Below are positions 34,238 through 42,364 of a DNA stretch of 64,000 nt, piece by piece. Both the position numbers and the translations under genes were made by a program. Origin of the DNA: Paracidovorax konjaci (GTDB taxonomy: Bacteria; Pseudomonadota; Gammaproteobacteria; Burkholderiales; Burkholderiaceae_C); the NCBI RefSeq assembly GCF_900112675.1, contig NZ_FOMQ01000016.1, positions 45,733 to 109,732 of the forward strand, written 5' to 3'. How positions within the stretch are numbered: the first letter of the stretch is position 1; each line of letters starts with the position of its first letter. Under the pieces are notes generated by a model. That model saw only the letters and a program-made list of their open reading frames with translations. It was not told the origin of the DNA and did not search any database.

Positions 34238-35470
34238 ATGACCACCCCCACCCCTACACCCACCCCCGCGGCCGCACCAGCCAGCGACACCATCGACCAG
34301 GTTGCGGGGCTCGTGCCCGGCCGCTCCGCGCACACGGTGCGCCACCAGCGCGACAAGGTCGCCACGGCCACGCAGGCCTGCGAGGACGCGCTTTTCTCCG
34401 GCGTGCTGCCCGGCGCCTTCACGCCGGCCGAGCGGCTGGCCATCGCGCAGGACGTGGTGCGCGTGAGCGGGGTGCCGGCGCTGGCCGCGCACTACCGCGC
34501 ACGCCTGGAGGCGGAGGGCCCGCCGGCCGCGCCGGCGCTGCGCGCCCTGGCGGACGACACCGGCGCCACGCCGGATACCGCCGGCATCGCCGGATTCGAG
34601 GGCGCCAGCGCGCGCCTGCAGGCAGCCGTGCGCTTCGCGCGCACGCTGGCACTGGAGCCCGCGCGCAGCGACCGCGATGCGCTGCTCGCACTTCCGCAGG
34701 CCGGCCTCTCCACGCCGGACGCGGTGCTCGTCGCCCAGCTCGTGGGCTTCGTGACCTACCAGTTGCGCGTGGCGGCCGGCGTGGCCGCGCTCGATGCCCT
34801 GCCCGCGCCGGACGCCGCGGCCCCTGCAAGCCCGGCCGCGCCGGAAGCGCCCTTCGTGCATCCCGCCAACCTTCCGCCGCCCGGCCAGCCCCTGCGGCTG
34901 GCGGGCTACACGAGCGAGACGCTGGACTGGAAGGCATGGCTGCCCGTGGTCGATCCGCAGCAGGCGACCGAAGAGCAGCAGGCCGTGCTCGACCTGAGCC
35001 ACCCCAAGGCCCGCACGTCCGATTTCTACCTGCTGCTGGTGCACCAGCCGCGCGTGCTGTCGGAGCGCTCGCAGGCGTTCAACGCCATCATGTACGCGCC
35101 CGGCGGCCTGGCGCGCGCCGAACGCGAAGTGGCCAGCACGGTCGTCTCTCGCGTGAACGGCTGCGTGTACTGCGCCTCGGTGCACGCCCAGCGCTTCGAA
35201 CAGCTCGCCAAGCGCAACGACGTGATGGCGCAGATCTTCGAAGACCCCGACACCGCCGGCACGAACGCACGCGAGCGCGCCATCGTGCAGGCCAGCGCCG
35301 CGCTCACGCGCGCGCCGGGCGCATTCGGCCCGCAGCACCTCGCGCCGCTGCGCGCGGCGGGCCTCTCCGATCTTGAAATCCTCGATGCGCTGCACGCGGC
35401 CGCACTCTTCGCCTGGGCCAACCGGCTCATGCTGAACCTGGGCGAAGCGGTGTACCCCGCGGCCGCCTGA
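34238..35470 (+). CDS. CMD/AhpD-domain fusion protein (alkylhydroperoxidase-like)
   Basis: The 410-residue product has two related domains. The N-terminal helical part (about 18-185: DTIDQVAGLVPGRSAHTVRHQRDKVATATQACEDALF...) matches the Avi_7170-type CMD domain but lacks the redox cysteine pair. An Ala/Pro linker follows. The C-terminal carboxymuconolactone-decarboxylase/AhpD-like domain (about 215-405) carries the peroxidase motif E-x(11)-C-x2-C-x3-H (REVASTVVSRVNGCVYCASVH). It probably reduces an organic peroxide using the CVYC disulphide. In other bacteria these two halves are separate genes. It is in one unit with the upstream monooxygenase gene. Confidence 0.85.
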   Translation: MTTPTPTPTPAAAPASDTIDQVAGLVPGRSAHTVRHQRDKVATATQACEDALFSGVLPGAFTPAERLAIAQDVVRVSGVPALAAHYRARLEAEGPPAAPALRALADDTGATPDTAGIAGFEGASARLQAAVRFARTLALEPARSDRDALLALPQAGLSTPDAVLVAQLVGFVTYQLRVAAGVAALDALPAPDAAAPASPAAPEAPFVHPANLPPPGQPLRLAGYTSETLDWKAWLPVVDPQQATEEQQAVLDLSHPKARTSDFYLLLVHQPRVLSERSQAFNAIMYAPGGLARAEREVASTVVSRVNGCVYCASVHAQRFEQLAKRNDVMAQIFEDPDTAGTNARERAIVQASAALTRAPGAFGPQHLAPLRAAGLSDLEILDALHAAALFAWANRLMLNLGEAVYPAAA

Positions 35471-35505
35471 GGGCAAAAAAATGCCAGGGCCCGTGCGGCG
35501 GGCCC

Positions 35506-35698
35506 TAGAATGGCCCCCGCAGGAGAGCGAGCGGTCCGTCCGCTCCACCGAAGGCGCAAACTCCCATACACGCTCAGGTCCCGTACTGCACCACCACACA
35601 GCCGTCTGGAGAGCCGCCACGCCACGTGGCGCACCGAAGGAGCAAACCCCGCGCGGCGGTCGCACGGGGTGAATCTCTCAGGTACCAAGGACAGGGGG
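35506..35698 (+). ncRNA. Tandem glycine riboswitch (with -10 hexamer at 35506)
   Basis: Two glycine aptamers lie in series. The first spans about 35517-35590, with GGAGAGCG, the conserved CACCGAAGGCGCAAAC (about 35546) and CGCTCAGG. The second spans about 35606-35698, with CTGGAGAGCC, GCACCGAAGGAGCAAAC and CTCTCAGGTACCAAGGACAGG. This is the standard cooperative tandem arrangement that normally switches genes on when glycine is high. A TAGAAT hexamer (35506-35511) fits a promoter with transcription starting near 35518. The controlled gene is dadA, 170 nt downstream. A GC hairpin near 35788-35812 (TGGCCC...GGGCCA) may be part of the expression platform. Confidence 0.92.
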
Positions 35699-35868
35699 AG
35701 CGGCAGCCAGGCCTTGCGGCCGCCGGCTGTTCGCTATTGCAAGACCATAGCCACCGGCACCGCTGACCTGGCCCCCCCGTTGCGGGCGGGCCATCGACGA
35801 GAACACCCTGCGCCTGGCGGCGCAGCGATCGCGCCGGGGCGTGCCTGCATGGAAAGGCTTGTGACACC

Positions 35869-37170
35869 ATGCGCGTGACCATCCTCGGAGCTGGCCTGCT
35901 CGGCACCACCTCCGCTTATTTCCTCCAGCAACTCGGCCACGAAGTGACCGTCATCGACCGCCAGGCCGCGCCCGGCGCCGAGACCAGCTTCGCCAACGGC
36001 GGGCAGATCTCCGTGAGCCATGCCGAGCCGTGGGCCAATCCCGGCGCGCCCCTCAAGGTGCTGCAGTGGCTGGGCCGCGAAGACGCCCCGCTGCTGTTTC
36101 GCCTGCGGGCCGATCCGCGCCAGTGGCTCTGGGGGCTGTCCTTCCTGCGCGAATGCACGCCCGCGCGCACGCGCCACAACATCGCGCAGATCGTGCGCCT
36201 GGGCACCTACAGCCGCGACACGCTGCAGCAGCTGCGCCGCGACCTGGGGCTGGAGTACGCGCAGCGCACGCAGGGCATCCTGCACTTCTATACCAATGCC
36301 CGAGAGTTCGATGCCGCGCTCGCGCCGGCCGAGCAGATGCGCCAGCTCGGCTGCGAGCGCCGCGTGGTGAGCGCCGACGAGGCCGTGCGCCTGGAGCCCG
36401 CGCTGGCGCACATCCGCCCGCAGCTGGCCGGCGCCACCTACACCGCCGCCGACGAATCGGGCGATGCCCACGCGTTCACGCGCGCGCTGGCGCAGCGGGC
36501 AGCGCAGGCCGGCGTGCAGTTCCGCTTGGGCTGCCACATCACCGCGCTGCGCACGGCCGGCGGCCGGATCGACCATGTCGAGATGACCGACGAACAAGGC
36601 CGCTTCGAGCGCGTGCAGGGCGATGCCTACGTGCTGGCCATGGGCTCCTTCAGCGCGCTGCTGGCCGAGCCGCTGGGCCTGCGCCTGCCCATCTACCCGG
36701 CCAAGGGCTATTCGGTCACGCTGCCCGTGCGCGACCCGCTGGCGGCCTACGGGGCGAGCCTGACCGACGACGAATACAAGCTCGTTTTCTCGCGCTACAC
36801 CGATGCCTCGCGCGACGTGCTGCGCATCGCCGGCACGGCCGAGCTGGGCGGCTGGACGCGCGACCTGAACCGCGTGCGCTGCGAGGCCATCGTGCGGCGC
36901 GTGGAGCAGCTCTTTCCGGGCGCGGGCGATACCTCGCAGGCGCAGTTCTGGACCGGCCTGCGCCCCGCCACGCCGAGCAACGTGCCGCTCATAGGCAAGA
37001 CGAAGCTGCCCAACCTGTTCCTCAACACCGGGCACGGCACGCTCGGCTGGACGCATGCCTGCGGCTCCGGCCGCGCGATCGCGCACATCGTGAGCGGGAT
37101 CGCGCCCGAGGTGGACTTCGCCTTCACGGGCATGCCGCGCGGCACCACCGCGGCGCCCGCACTGGCCTGA
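35869..37170 (+). CDS. dadA: D-amino-acid dehydrogenase (DadA-type FAD oxidoreductase)
   Basis: This is a 433-residue FAD enzyme of the DAO family that oxidises D-amino acids to oxo acids and feeds electrons to the respiratory chain. Visible motifs are the N-terminal FAD-binding ILGAGLLGTTSAYFLQQLG, the segment GAETSFANGGQISVSHAEPWANPGAPLKVLQWLG typical of DadA, and the C-terminal FAD/substrate stretch FWTGLRPATPSNVPLIGKT...NLFLNTGHGTLGWTHACGSG. ATG 35869 follows GGAAAGG. Control by the glycine riboswitch implies that glycine, or D-amino acids interconverting with it, is a main substrate; the same is seen in other Burkholderiales. dadX (alanine racemase) is not adjacent. Confidence 0.92.
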   Translation: MRVTILGAGLLGTTSAYFLQQLGHEVTVIDRQAAPGAETSFANGGQISVSHAEPWANPGAPLKVLQWLGREDAPLLFRLRADPRQWLWGLSFLRECTPARTRHNIAQIVRLGTYSRDTLQQLRRDLGLEYAQRTQGILHFYTNAREFDAALAPAEQMRQLGCERRVVSADEAVRLEPALAHIRPQLAGATYTAADESGDAHAFTRALAQRAAQAGVQFRLGCHITALRTAGGRIDHVEMTDEQGRFERVQGDAYVLAMGSFSALLAEPLGLRLPIYPAKGYSVTLPVRDPLAAYGASLTDDEYKLVFSRYTDASRDVLRIAGTAELGGWTRDLNRVRCEAIVRRVEQLFPGAGDTSQAQFWTGLRPATPSNVPLIGKTKLPNLFLNTGHGTLGWTHACGSGRAIAHIVSGIAPEVDFAFTGMPRGTTAAPALA

Positions 37171-37182
37171 TGTCCGGCACAT

Positions 37183-37229
37183 TTGCTATTATTTAGATAG
37201 CAAACTATTCAATGGATCCGGCGGCATGG
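37183..37229 (+). repeat. Dispersed hairpin-plus-tail repeat, copy 4
   Basis: It reads TTGCTATTATTTAGATAGCAA and a tail ending GGATCCGGCGGCATG. The hairpin (TTGCTAT with ATAGCAA) is perfect over 7 bp. Read on the minus strand it lies 47 nt beyond the stop of the FIST gene, the same arrangement as copies 1 and 3. Confidence 0.75.
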
Positions 37230-37275
37230 AGCATAAAAAGCTTCAAGCCGCCGCTTCCGGGGGCCCCGGCGGCCC

Positions 37276-38598
37276 TCAAGCCTCGCCGAACCCCTCGCAG
37301 GTGAACACCGTGAGCACGCCCGTGTAGCCGTAGAGATGGTGGTGGGCGATCTCGCCCCCCGCGAAGAAACCCACCAGCGGCACGTCGCCCAGCGCGTGGC
37401 GCACGATCTGCAGCTCGGCGCTCGGCCCTCCGAAATGCGGGCCGCCGCGGCCCGAGCAGCTCACGTAGATGGCGCCGACGATGGTGCGCTCGGGCATGCC
37501 GTCGGTGGCATGCGCCAGCGCCTGCATGAGCGCCGCGCGCTCGCCGCCGGCCACCGGCGGCGGCGCCACGGGCTCCTGCGCCTCGGGCGCGAGTTCCTCG
37601 CGGATCTCCGCGCAGATGCGCATCAGGTCGGCCCGCGCGGCGGCCACGTTGCGCTGGCAGAACGCGAGCCGCATGCCCTCTTCCACCTTGTCGGCGAGCG
37701 CCACCCCCTGCCGCATGGGATCGAGCCCCACCAGGTGGCGCACCCGCACGTCGGTGCCGAAGTGCCCCGTGCGACCCATCGGCTGCGCGCCGGCATCCAC
37801 CAGCCCCGCGAGCGTCGCGCGCAGAGCCCGCAGCGCCGGCTGCGGATCGCCGTCGAGCGTCACGCCCAGCGTGCGCAGGAGCACGTCGAGCGCCGGCTCG
37901 CCATCGAGCTTCAGCACCACGTTGTCCTGCGCGCCGGTGATCTGCGCGAACGGCCCCACGGGCTGGCAGCCCTGCGTGACGCGGGACAGCAGCCCCACGC
38001 CGCGACCGAACGCCACACCCGAGAGCCCCCCGCCGAACACGCCGCGCGCCGCGCCCTGCCCCGCGATATTGCCGTTGCCGCCCACCGCGAACTGCACGCT
38101 GCGCGAGCGGCTCGCCGCAATGCCGCCGAAAAGGTAGCCCGACACCGTGCGGTCCGACATCTCCGCGATCAACTCCGCGAGGTCCGGGGTGTCGCCATCG
38201 ACGTGCACCAGCGCGGTGTGCGGCACGAAGCCGCCCCCTCCGCCCGCCGCACCGCCGCGCGTGAGCGGGGCCACGCCGGAGAACACGCGGTACTGGTCCG
38301 CAGGCAGGTCCAGCAGCATCACCGAGAGCGCCGGCTCGTCGAAATACTCGGCGTTGTTGGCCGCCACGCCCACGCCCACGGTGCCGCTCCAGTCGGTGAC
38401 CTCGGGCAGCTCGGCGGAGAGAAAGTCGAGCAGGCCCTCGGCCTCGTCCGCGTAGTGGTCGGTGATGTAGAGCAGGCCCAGCGTGGGCGCGTTGGCATAG
38501 TGCGGCAACGCCATCTGCGCGCGCAGCTGCGCCAGCACCAGCGCAGCGGCCATGCGCCATTGCGGATGGGTGGCGTGGCCGTTCGGAAAAAGCTTCAT
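37276..38598 (-). CDS. FIST domain protein
   Basis: The 440-residue product has the FIST-N/FIST-C layout. The N-terminal half contains HYADEAEGLLDFLSAELPEVTDWSGTVGVGVAANNAEYFDEPALSVMLLDLP and, later, GYLFGGIAASRSRSVQFAVGGNGNIA; the C-terminal half contains RTIVGAIYVSCSGRGGPHFGGPSAELQIV and VPLVGFFAGGEIAHHHLYGYTGVLTVF. FIST domains sense small ligands in signalling proteins, but here the protein stands alone with no kinase or cyclase domain. ATG 38598 is chosen because the longer frame to 38955 runs into the phaM region. It lies 46 nt downstream of phaM on the same strand. Confidence 0.88.
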   Translation of the reverse strand: MKLFPNGHATHPQWRMAAALVLAQLRAQMALPHYANAPTLGLLYITDHYADEAEGLLDFLSAELPEVTDWSGTVGVGVAANNAEYFDEPALSVMLLDLPADQYRVFSGVAPLTRGGAAGGGGGFVPHTALVHVDGDTPDLAELIAEMSDRTVSGYLFGGIAASRSRSVQFAVGGNGNIAGQGAARGVFGGGLSGVAFGRGVGLLSRVTQGCQPVGPFAQITGAQDNVVLKLDGEPALDVLLRTLGVTLDGDPQPALRALRATLAGLVDAGAQPMGRTGHFGTDVRVRHLVGLDPMRQGVALADKVEEGMRLAFCQRNVAAARADLMRICAEIREELAPEAQEPVAPPPVAGGERAALMQALAHATDGMPERTIVGAIYVSCSGRGGPHFGGPSAELQIVRHALGDVPLVGFFAGGEIAHHHLYGYTGVLTVFTCEGFGEA

Positions 38599-38644
38599 GG
38601 TCGGACGGGCTGGATAGCCGGGGAGCCGGAGGCCGCGGGGCGCC

Positions 38645-39580
38645 TCACTTGCGGTTTCGGGGGGCTGCGGCCGCGCGGCGCGCAGTGGCCGGCGCTGCCG
38701 TGCGCTTGCCGGCAGCGTCGGCCTCGGGCGCGGAAGCGCTGCCGGACGCAGGCCGCTTGGCGGTGGCCTTGGCTGCGGGCCGTGCGGCCGCCTTGCCGGC
38801 CGGCGCATCGCCGCCGTCGGCAGCCGCGGCGCCTGCCGAAGCCTTGCGGGCGGCCTTCTGCATGCCTTGCATCCCCTGCATGCCTTGCGCCGCGAGCTGC
38901 GTGGCGATGTCGGTCGCGGACTTGAGGGCCTCGGCGGCCAGGCCCTGCGTCGCATTCATCGCGGGCAGCTTGGAGGCATCGCTCATCGCATTGGCCGCGA
39001 TCTGCTGGAACTGGCCCGTGAGCGCCGTCCACCACTGCATCGGATCGATCACGCCAGGCGCGGCGGGCGGTGGGGCATCCGCGGCGGGAGCGGCGGAGGG
39101 CGCCTCCGCAGGTGCGGGCGCGGGCGCCGGCGCAGGGGCCGCTGCGGCGGCCTCGGGGGCCGCGGCGGGGCGCGCTTTGGCGAACGGATCGGGCCGCGGC
39201 GCCTGCGGGGCTGCGGGCGACGCGGCGGCCGGGGCCTCGGCCGCGCGCGGTGTGAACGCGCTCGCCAGATCGCCCATCGCCACATTCATGCCCTGCAGCG
39301 TGGCCAGCGTCATCTTCTGCACCTCGAGCGCCTGCACGGTGGCGGTCAGCGCGCGGGAGTTCTGGTCCAGCCAGAACTGCACGGCCTTGAGTTCCTCGAT
39401 GCGCTTTTCCAGCTCTTCCACGCTGATCGTGGGTGCGACCCAGCCCGAGAGCGAAGGCATCTGCGGCATGCCCGCGGACGCGCCCTTGGCGAGGTTCTGC
39501 AGGAAATCGAAGCCCGGCACGAAGCGGCCGAAGCCGAACGGGGACGTGTCTTGGGTGGGGTTGCTCTGGTTGCTGCTCAT
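38645..39580 (-). CDS. phaM: PhaM family PHA granule multifunctional regulator
   Basis: The 311-residue product matches PhaM, which in Cupriavidus activates PHA synthase and tethers granules to the nucleoid. The N-terminal domain is clear: FGFGRFVPGFDFLQNLAKG, WVAPTISVEELEKRIEELKAVQFWLDQNSRALTATVQALEVQKMTLATLQGMNVAM. A Pro/Ala-rich linker and a helical segment (MQWWTALTGQFQQIAANAMSDAS) follow. The C-terminal 60 residues are Lys/Ala/Pro-rich (AARKAS, AKRPA), suited to DNA binding. ATG 39580 has AAGGA upstream. No phaC is in the window. The adjacent divergent gene also encodes a DNA-binding protein with similar Lys/Ala repeats. Confidence 0.88.
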   Translation of the reverse strand: MSSNQSNPTQDTSPFGFGRFVPGFDFLQNLAKGASAGMPQMPSLSGWVAPTISVEELEKRIEELKAVQFWLDQNSRALTATVQALEVQKMTLATLQGMNVAMGDLASAFTPRAAEAPAAASPAAPQAPRPDPFAKARPAAAPEAAAAAPAPAPAPAPAEAPSAAPAADAPPPAAPGVIDPMQWWTALTGQFQQIAANAMSDASKLPAMNATQGLAAEALKSATDIATQLAAQGMQGMQGMQKAARKASAGAAAADGGDAPAGKAAARPAAKATAKRPASGSASAPEADAAGKRTAAPATARRAAAAPRNRK

Positions 39581-39933
39581 GGCCCTTGTTCCTTCGGTGC
39601 AGTGCACCATGGTGCGCCCTGTCGCGCCGGCGCTCTTGCCGCAAGCCGCCGCTCTGACCGCTGGCAGCCCACGCGCGGCGGCATGGTCGGTGGCCGCAGC
39701 TTAACGCGATTGGCGCGCGCATACCAACGCAGCCGCCCCGGCCGCCGCACGGCCTTTGCGCACCCGGGCGCCGCGTCACGGTGGGCGTGCCTCCGGCGGC
39801 GCAATGCCAGTATCCATGCCGCCTGCAGCGGCAAAAGCGCGCAGGGCCCGCGCCGCTGGCCGGCAAACCCCCTAGAATCCGCCGACCAGCCCGTCTGGGA
39901 CTTTCATCACTTCAACACGAGAAAACCGACACC
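39581..39933. other. Divergent promoter region phaM / HU-like gene
   Basis: About 350 nt without a coding gene. A TAGAAT hexamer at 39873-39878 is a plausible -10 for the HU-like gene (54 nt of leader). No clear -35, operator or repeat is seen for the phaM side. Confidence 0.45.
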
Positions 39934-40371
39934 ATGGCAACTGCAAAGAAAACCGCCGCCGCTCCGGCCAAGAAGGCTGCGCCTGCCAAGAAGGCCGCCC
40001 CCGCCAAGAAGGCTGCCGCTGCAGCCCCCAAGGCCAAGGCCGCTCCCGCTGCGCTCAAGCCCCTGAAGACCACCTTCACCAAGACGTCGCTGGTCGCCCA
40101 CCTGGCCGAGCAGGCCGGTGTCGAGCCCAAGGCCGCCAAGGCCGTGATGGCAGCGCTGGAAGCGACGATCCTGGGCTCGGTGCACAAGAAGGGCTCCGGC
40201 GAATTCACGCTGCCCGGCCTGATGAAGATCGGCCTGCAGCAGGTGGCTGCCAAGAAGAAGCGCTTCGGCAAGGACCCGTTCACGGGCCAGGAACGCTGGT
40301 TCCCCGCCAAGCCCGCATCGGTCAAGATCAAGACCCGCGCGCTGAAGAAGCTCAAGGACGCCACGCTGTAA
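39934..40371 (+). CDS. HU-like DNA-binding protein with Lys/Ala-rich N-terminus
   Basis: The 145-residue product has two parts. Residues 1-40 are a histone-H1-like tail with repeated PAKKA units (AAPAKKAAPAKKAAPAKKAA). Residues 45-145 are a HU/IHF-type domain (FTKTSLVAHLAEQAGVEPKAAKAVMAALEATI...SGEFTLPGLMKIGLQQVAAKKKRFGKDPFTGQERWFPAKPASVKIKTRALKKLKD). The KDPFTGQ loop and final KxxxLK region are family marks. It probably compacts the nucleoid. The ATG follows ACACGAGAAAACC. A strong terminator lies just after the stop. Confidence 0.88.
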   Translation: MATAKKTAAAPAKKAAPAKKAAPAKKAAAAAPKAKAAPAALKPLKTTFTKTSLVAHLAEQAGVEPKAAKAVMAALEATILGSVHKKGSGEFTLPGLMKIGLQQVAAKKKRFGKDPFTGQERWFPAKPASVKIKTRALKKLKDATL

Positions 40372-40390
40372 CAAGCGCTGCGCTCCCGCA

Positions 40391-40419
40391 AAAAGCCGAT
40401 GCCGACGCATCGGCTTTTT
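40391..40419 (+). terminator. Rho-independent terminator after HU-like gene
   Basis: AAAAGCCGATGC (40391-40402) pairs perfectly with GCATCGGCTTTT (40407-40418) around a CGAC loop and continues into a T-run. It also serves the convergent phosphatase gene in the opposite direction because of its symmetry. Confidence 0.92.
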
Positions 40420-40438
40420 GCTTTGCGGACAACGGCGA

Positions 40439-41194
40439 TCAGCTGCCCGGCTGCAGGTACAGCCGAGCCAGCCGCTCGCGCTCCGCAGGGCCGACGCCGA
40501 GCCGGTGTGCCAGATAGCGGTCCACGCCGCCGTGGTCGCTTTCCACCGCCTGCAGCGCCGCCTCGAGAAAATCCTCCTGCACGCGCCACAGCGCGTTGAG
40601 CACGTCGTCGGGCGCAGAGCCATGCAGTTGCGCAGGGCGCTGGTAGAGGCCATTGGTGAGCAGGTAGTCCTGCATCACCACATCGCGCGGCACGCCCAGC
40701 GCCAGCAGGATCATCGCGGCCGCAAAGCCCGTGCGGTCCTTGCCGGCGGTGCAATGGAACACGAGCGGCACATCGCTTTCCAGCAGGTGCGCGAACAGTG
40801 CCGCGAATTCCGGCGCATTGTTCGCCACGAACGCGCGGTAGGTGTCCCGCATCAGCTCGGCCGCGATGGCCGCCGTCATCTCGTGGCCCGACAGCGCCAT
40901 CTCCTTTGCGCGCTGCACCACCGTGGGTTCGATCGACAGCGCGTGGTAGGCCACGCCGGGCAGTTCATAGGGCAGCGTGGCCCGCTCGTGCGCGCCGCGG
41001 AAATCCACCGCGCGCCGCAGCCCCAGCGCAGCGATGGCCCGCGCATCCTCGGCCGTGAGCCCGGCCAGGTGGTCGGAGCGGTAGATGCGCCGCCACCGCA
41101 CGCGGCGCCCGTCCTGTCCCGCATAGCCACCCAGGTCGCGGAAATTGGTGGCGCCGGAGAGGTTCAGGGATCGGGTGTAGGTTGCGTCGTCCAT
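40439..41194 (-). CDS. Tyrosine-protein phosphatase (dual-specificity-like, Y_phosphatase3 family)
   Basis: The 251-residue product has the family opening NLSGATNFRDLGGYAGQDGRRVRWRRIYRSDHLAGLTAEDA and the active-site loop HCTAGKDRTG, a CX5R motif with catalytic Cys and Arg. It is a low-molecular, soluble protein phosphatase, sometimes able to act on phosphoinositides. ATG 41194 is preferred to a GTG three codons upstream. It is divergent from the pyrophosphohydrolase gene and convergent with the HU-like gene. Confidence 0.88.
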   Translation of the reverse strand: MDDATYTRSLNLSGATNFRDLGGYAGQDGRRVRWRRIYRSDHLAGLTAEDARAIAALGLRRAVDFRGAHERATLPYELPGVAYHALSIEPTVVQRAKEMALSGHEMTAAIAAELMRDTYRAFVANNAPEFAALFAHLLESDVPLVFHCTAGKDRTGFAAAMILLALGVPRDVVMQDYLLTNGLYQRPAQLHGSAPDDVLNALWRVQEDFLEAALQAVESDHGGVDRYLAHRLGVGPAERERLARLYLQPGS

Positions 41195-41304
41195 GGCGGC
41201 CACTGTATGCGATGCACCCGCCCCCGGGGATCAACCCGGCGACTGCCAGCGGACGCCGTGCTCCAATCGGCGGCACACTGCCGTTGGCGCAACCCATCCC
41301 GACC

Positions 41305-41676
41305 ATGTCCCACGAACTCCAAACCCTGGCCGAGCAGCTCCGGCAATTCGCCCAGGCACGCGCCTGGGAGCCGTTCCACTCGCCCAAGAACCTCGCGTCC
41401 GCGCTGATCGTCGAGGCGGCGGAGCTGCTGGAACACTTCCAGTGGCTGACCGAAGCACAGAGCGATGCGCTCCCGCCGGACAAGAAGGAAGCCGTGGGCA
41501 GCGAGATGGCCGACGTGCTGCTCTACCTCGTGCAGCTGGCGACGCGGCTCGACATCGACCTGATCGATGCGGCACAACGCAAGATGGCCGCCAACGAGCG
41601 CCGCTATCCCGTGGCGTTGGCCAGGGGCCACAGCCGCAAGTACGACGCGCTGGACGGCGACCTCCCGTCGGAGTGA
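41305..41676 (+). CDS. MazG-type nucleotide pyrophosphohydrolase (dCTP pyrophosphatase-like)
   Basis: The 123-residue product is an all-alpha NTP pyrophosphatase. Key segments are WEPFHSPKNLASALIVEAAELLEHFQWL (metal-binding E-x2-E) and SEMADVLLYLVQLATRLDIDL (E-x2-D). The ending NERRYPVALARGHSRKYD matches DCTPP1/RS21-C6-like enzymes, which clean up modified dCTP. A CATCCCGACC leader before ATG 41305 has no clear Shine-Dalgarno site. It stands alone. Confidence 0.9.
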   Translation: MSHELQTLAEQLRQFAQARAWEPFHSPKNLASALIVEAAELLEHFQWLTEAQSDALPPDKKEAVGSEMADVLLYLVQLATRLDIDLIDAAQRKMAANERRYPVALARGHSRKYDALDGDLPSE

Positions 41677-41804
41677 AGACCCTGGGCACGTTTGCGGACG
41701 TGCTGCTTCGCTTGCCCCGACAGCTTGCGTAGGACCGCGCCGCACCCGCCGCAGGGTTTGTGCCATCGCAAGATGCACGGTCGGCAGAGGGCTCCAATGC
41801 ACGC

Positions 41805-42047
41805 ATGCCGAGCGACACACTTTCCTTCTTCCGGCCCGGCGCGCACGTCCGCCCCAGGGATGGCGACACGCGCATGCTGGTCACCCACGACAACGGCGAT
41901 GGCAGCGTGATCTGCTTCTGGTTCTGCGAAACGCAGGACCGGCTTGTCTGGCGGCCTTTTGCATGCAGCGCGCTGCGCGCCTGCTCCACAGATGCGCGCT
42001 CCGCCGCGCCGCCGTCCTACGCGGGCCTTTCCGGGGCGCCGCGATAG
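41805..42047 (+). CDS. YodC-like (DUF2158) small protein
   Basis: The 80-residue product resembles the YodC/DUF2158 beta-barrel family: FFRPGAHVRPRDGDTRMLVTHDNGDGSVICFWFCETQDRLVWRPFACSAL. The last 20 residues (STDARSAAPPSYAGLSGAPR) are disordered-looking. ATG 41805 is used because upstream in-frame ATG at 41760 adds no family residues. The function is unknown. Confidence is moderate because the gene is short and the C-terminus poorly conserved. Confidence 0.55.
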   Translation: MPSDTLSFFRPGAHVRPRDGDTRMLVTHDNGDGSVICFWFCETQDRLVWRPFACSALRACSTDARSAAPPSYAGLSGAPR

Positions 42048-42157
42048 TCGCGGCCACTGCCCTGTCGCGCGGCAGCGTCCCGACCGACCTCCGCCGTTGG
42101 AAAAGACGCCGTGCCCGTGGCCGGGACTTTCCCTCTATCGCCCGAAGGAGAGACAGC

Positions 42158-42292
42158 ATGCCCACAGCCCCGACCGAACACCCGCTGCACGAAGTACCGG
42201 ACGAGCTGCCTCGCCCGCCGGGCGACCTGCCGCCCGCGCCACCGCCGTCGCCCGCCCCGGCACCTGCGGGCATTCCCGCACCGCCGGCGTAG
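42158..42292 (+). CDS. Small Pro-rich protein (44 aa)
   Basis: A short frame of 44 residues begins at an ATG with a strong AAGGAGA site 7 nt upstream, which supports real translation. The product (EHPLHEVPDELPRPPGDLPPAPPPSPAPAPAGIPAPPA) is about 40% proline with no signal peptide. No function is known. It could be a leader or a small stress protein; it lies 72 nt before the sugar dehydrogenase gene. Confidence 0.5.
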   Translation: MPTAPTEHPLHEVPDELPRPPGDLPPAPPPSPAPAPAGIPAPPA

Positions 42293-42364
42293 CCGCGCGC
42301 ACCGCCCTTCTCTTGTCTTCCCTTCCATCGCTCACCGACGGTGGGCCCTTCCAGCGAGCAGAAA

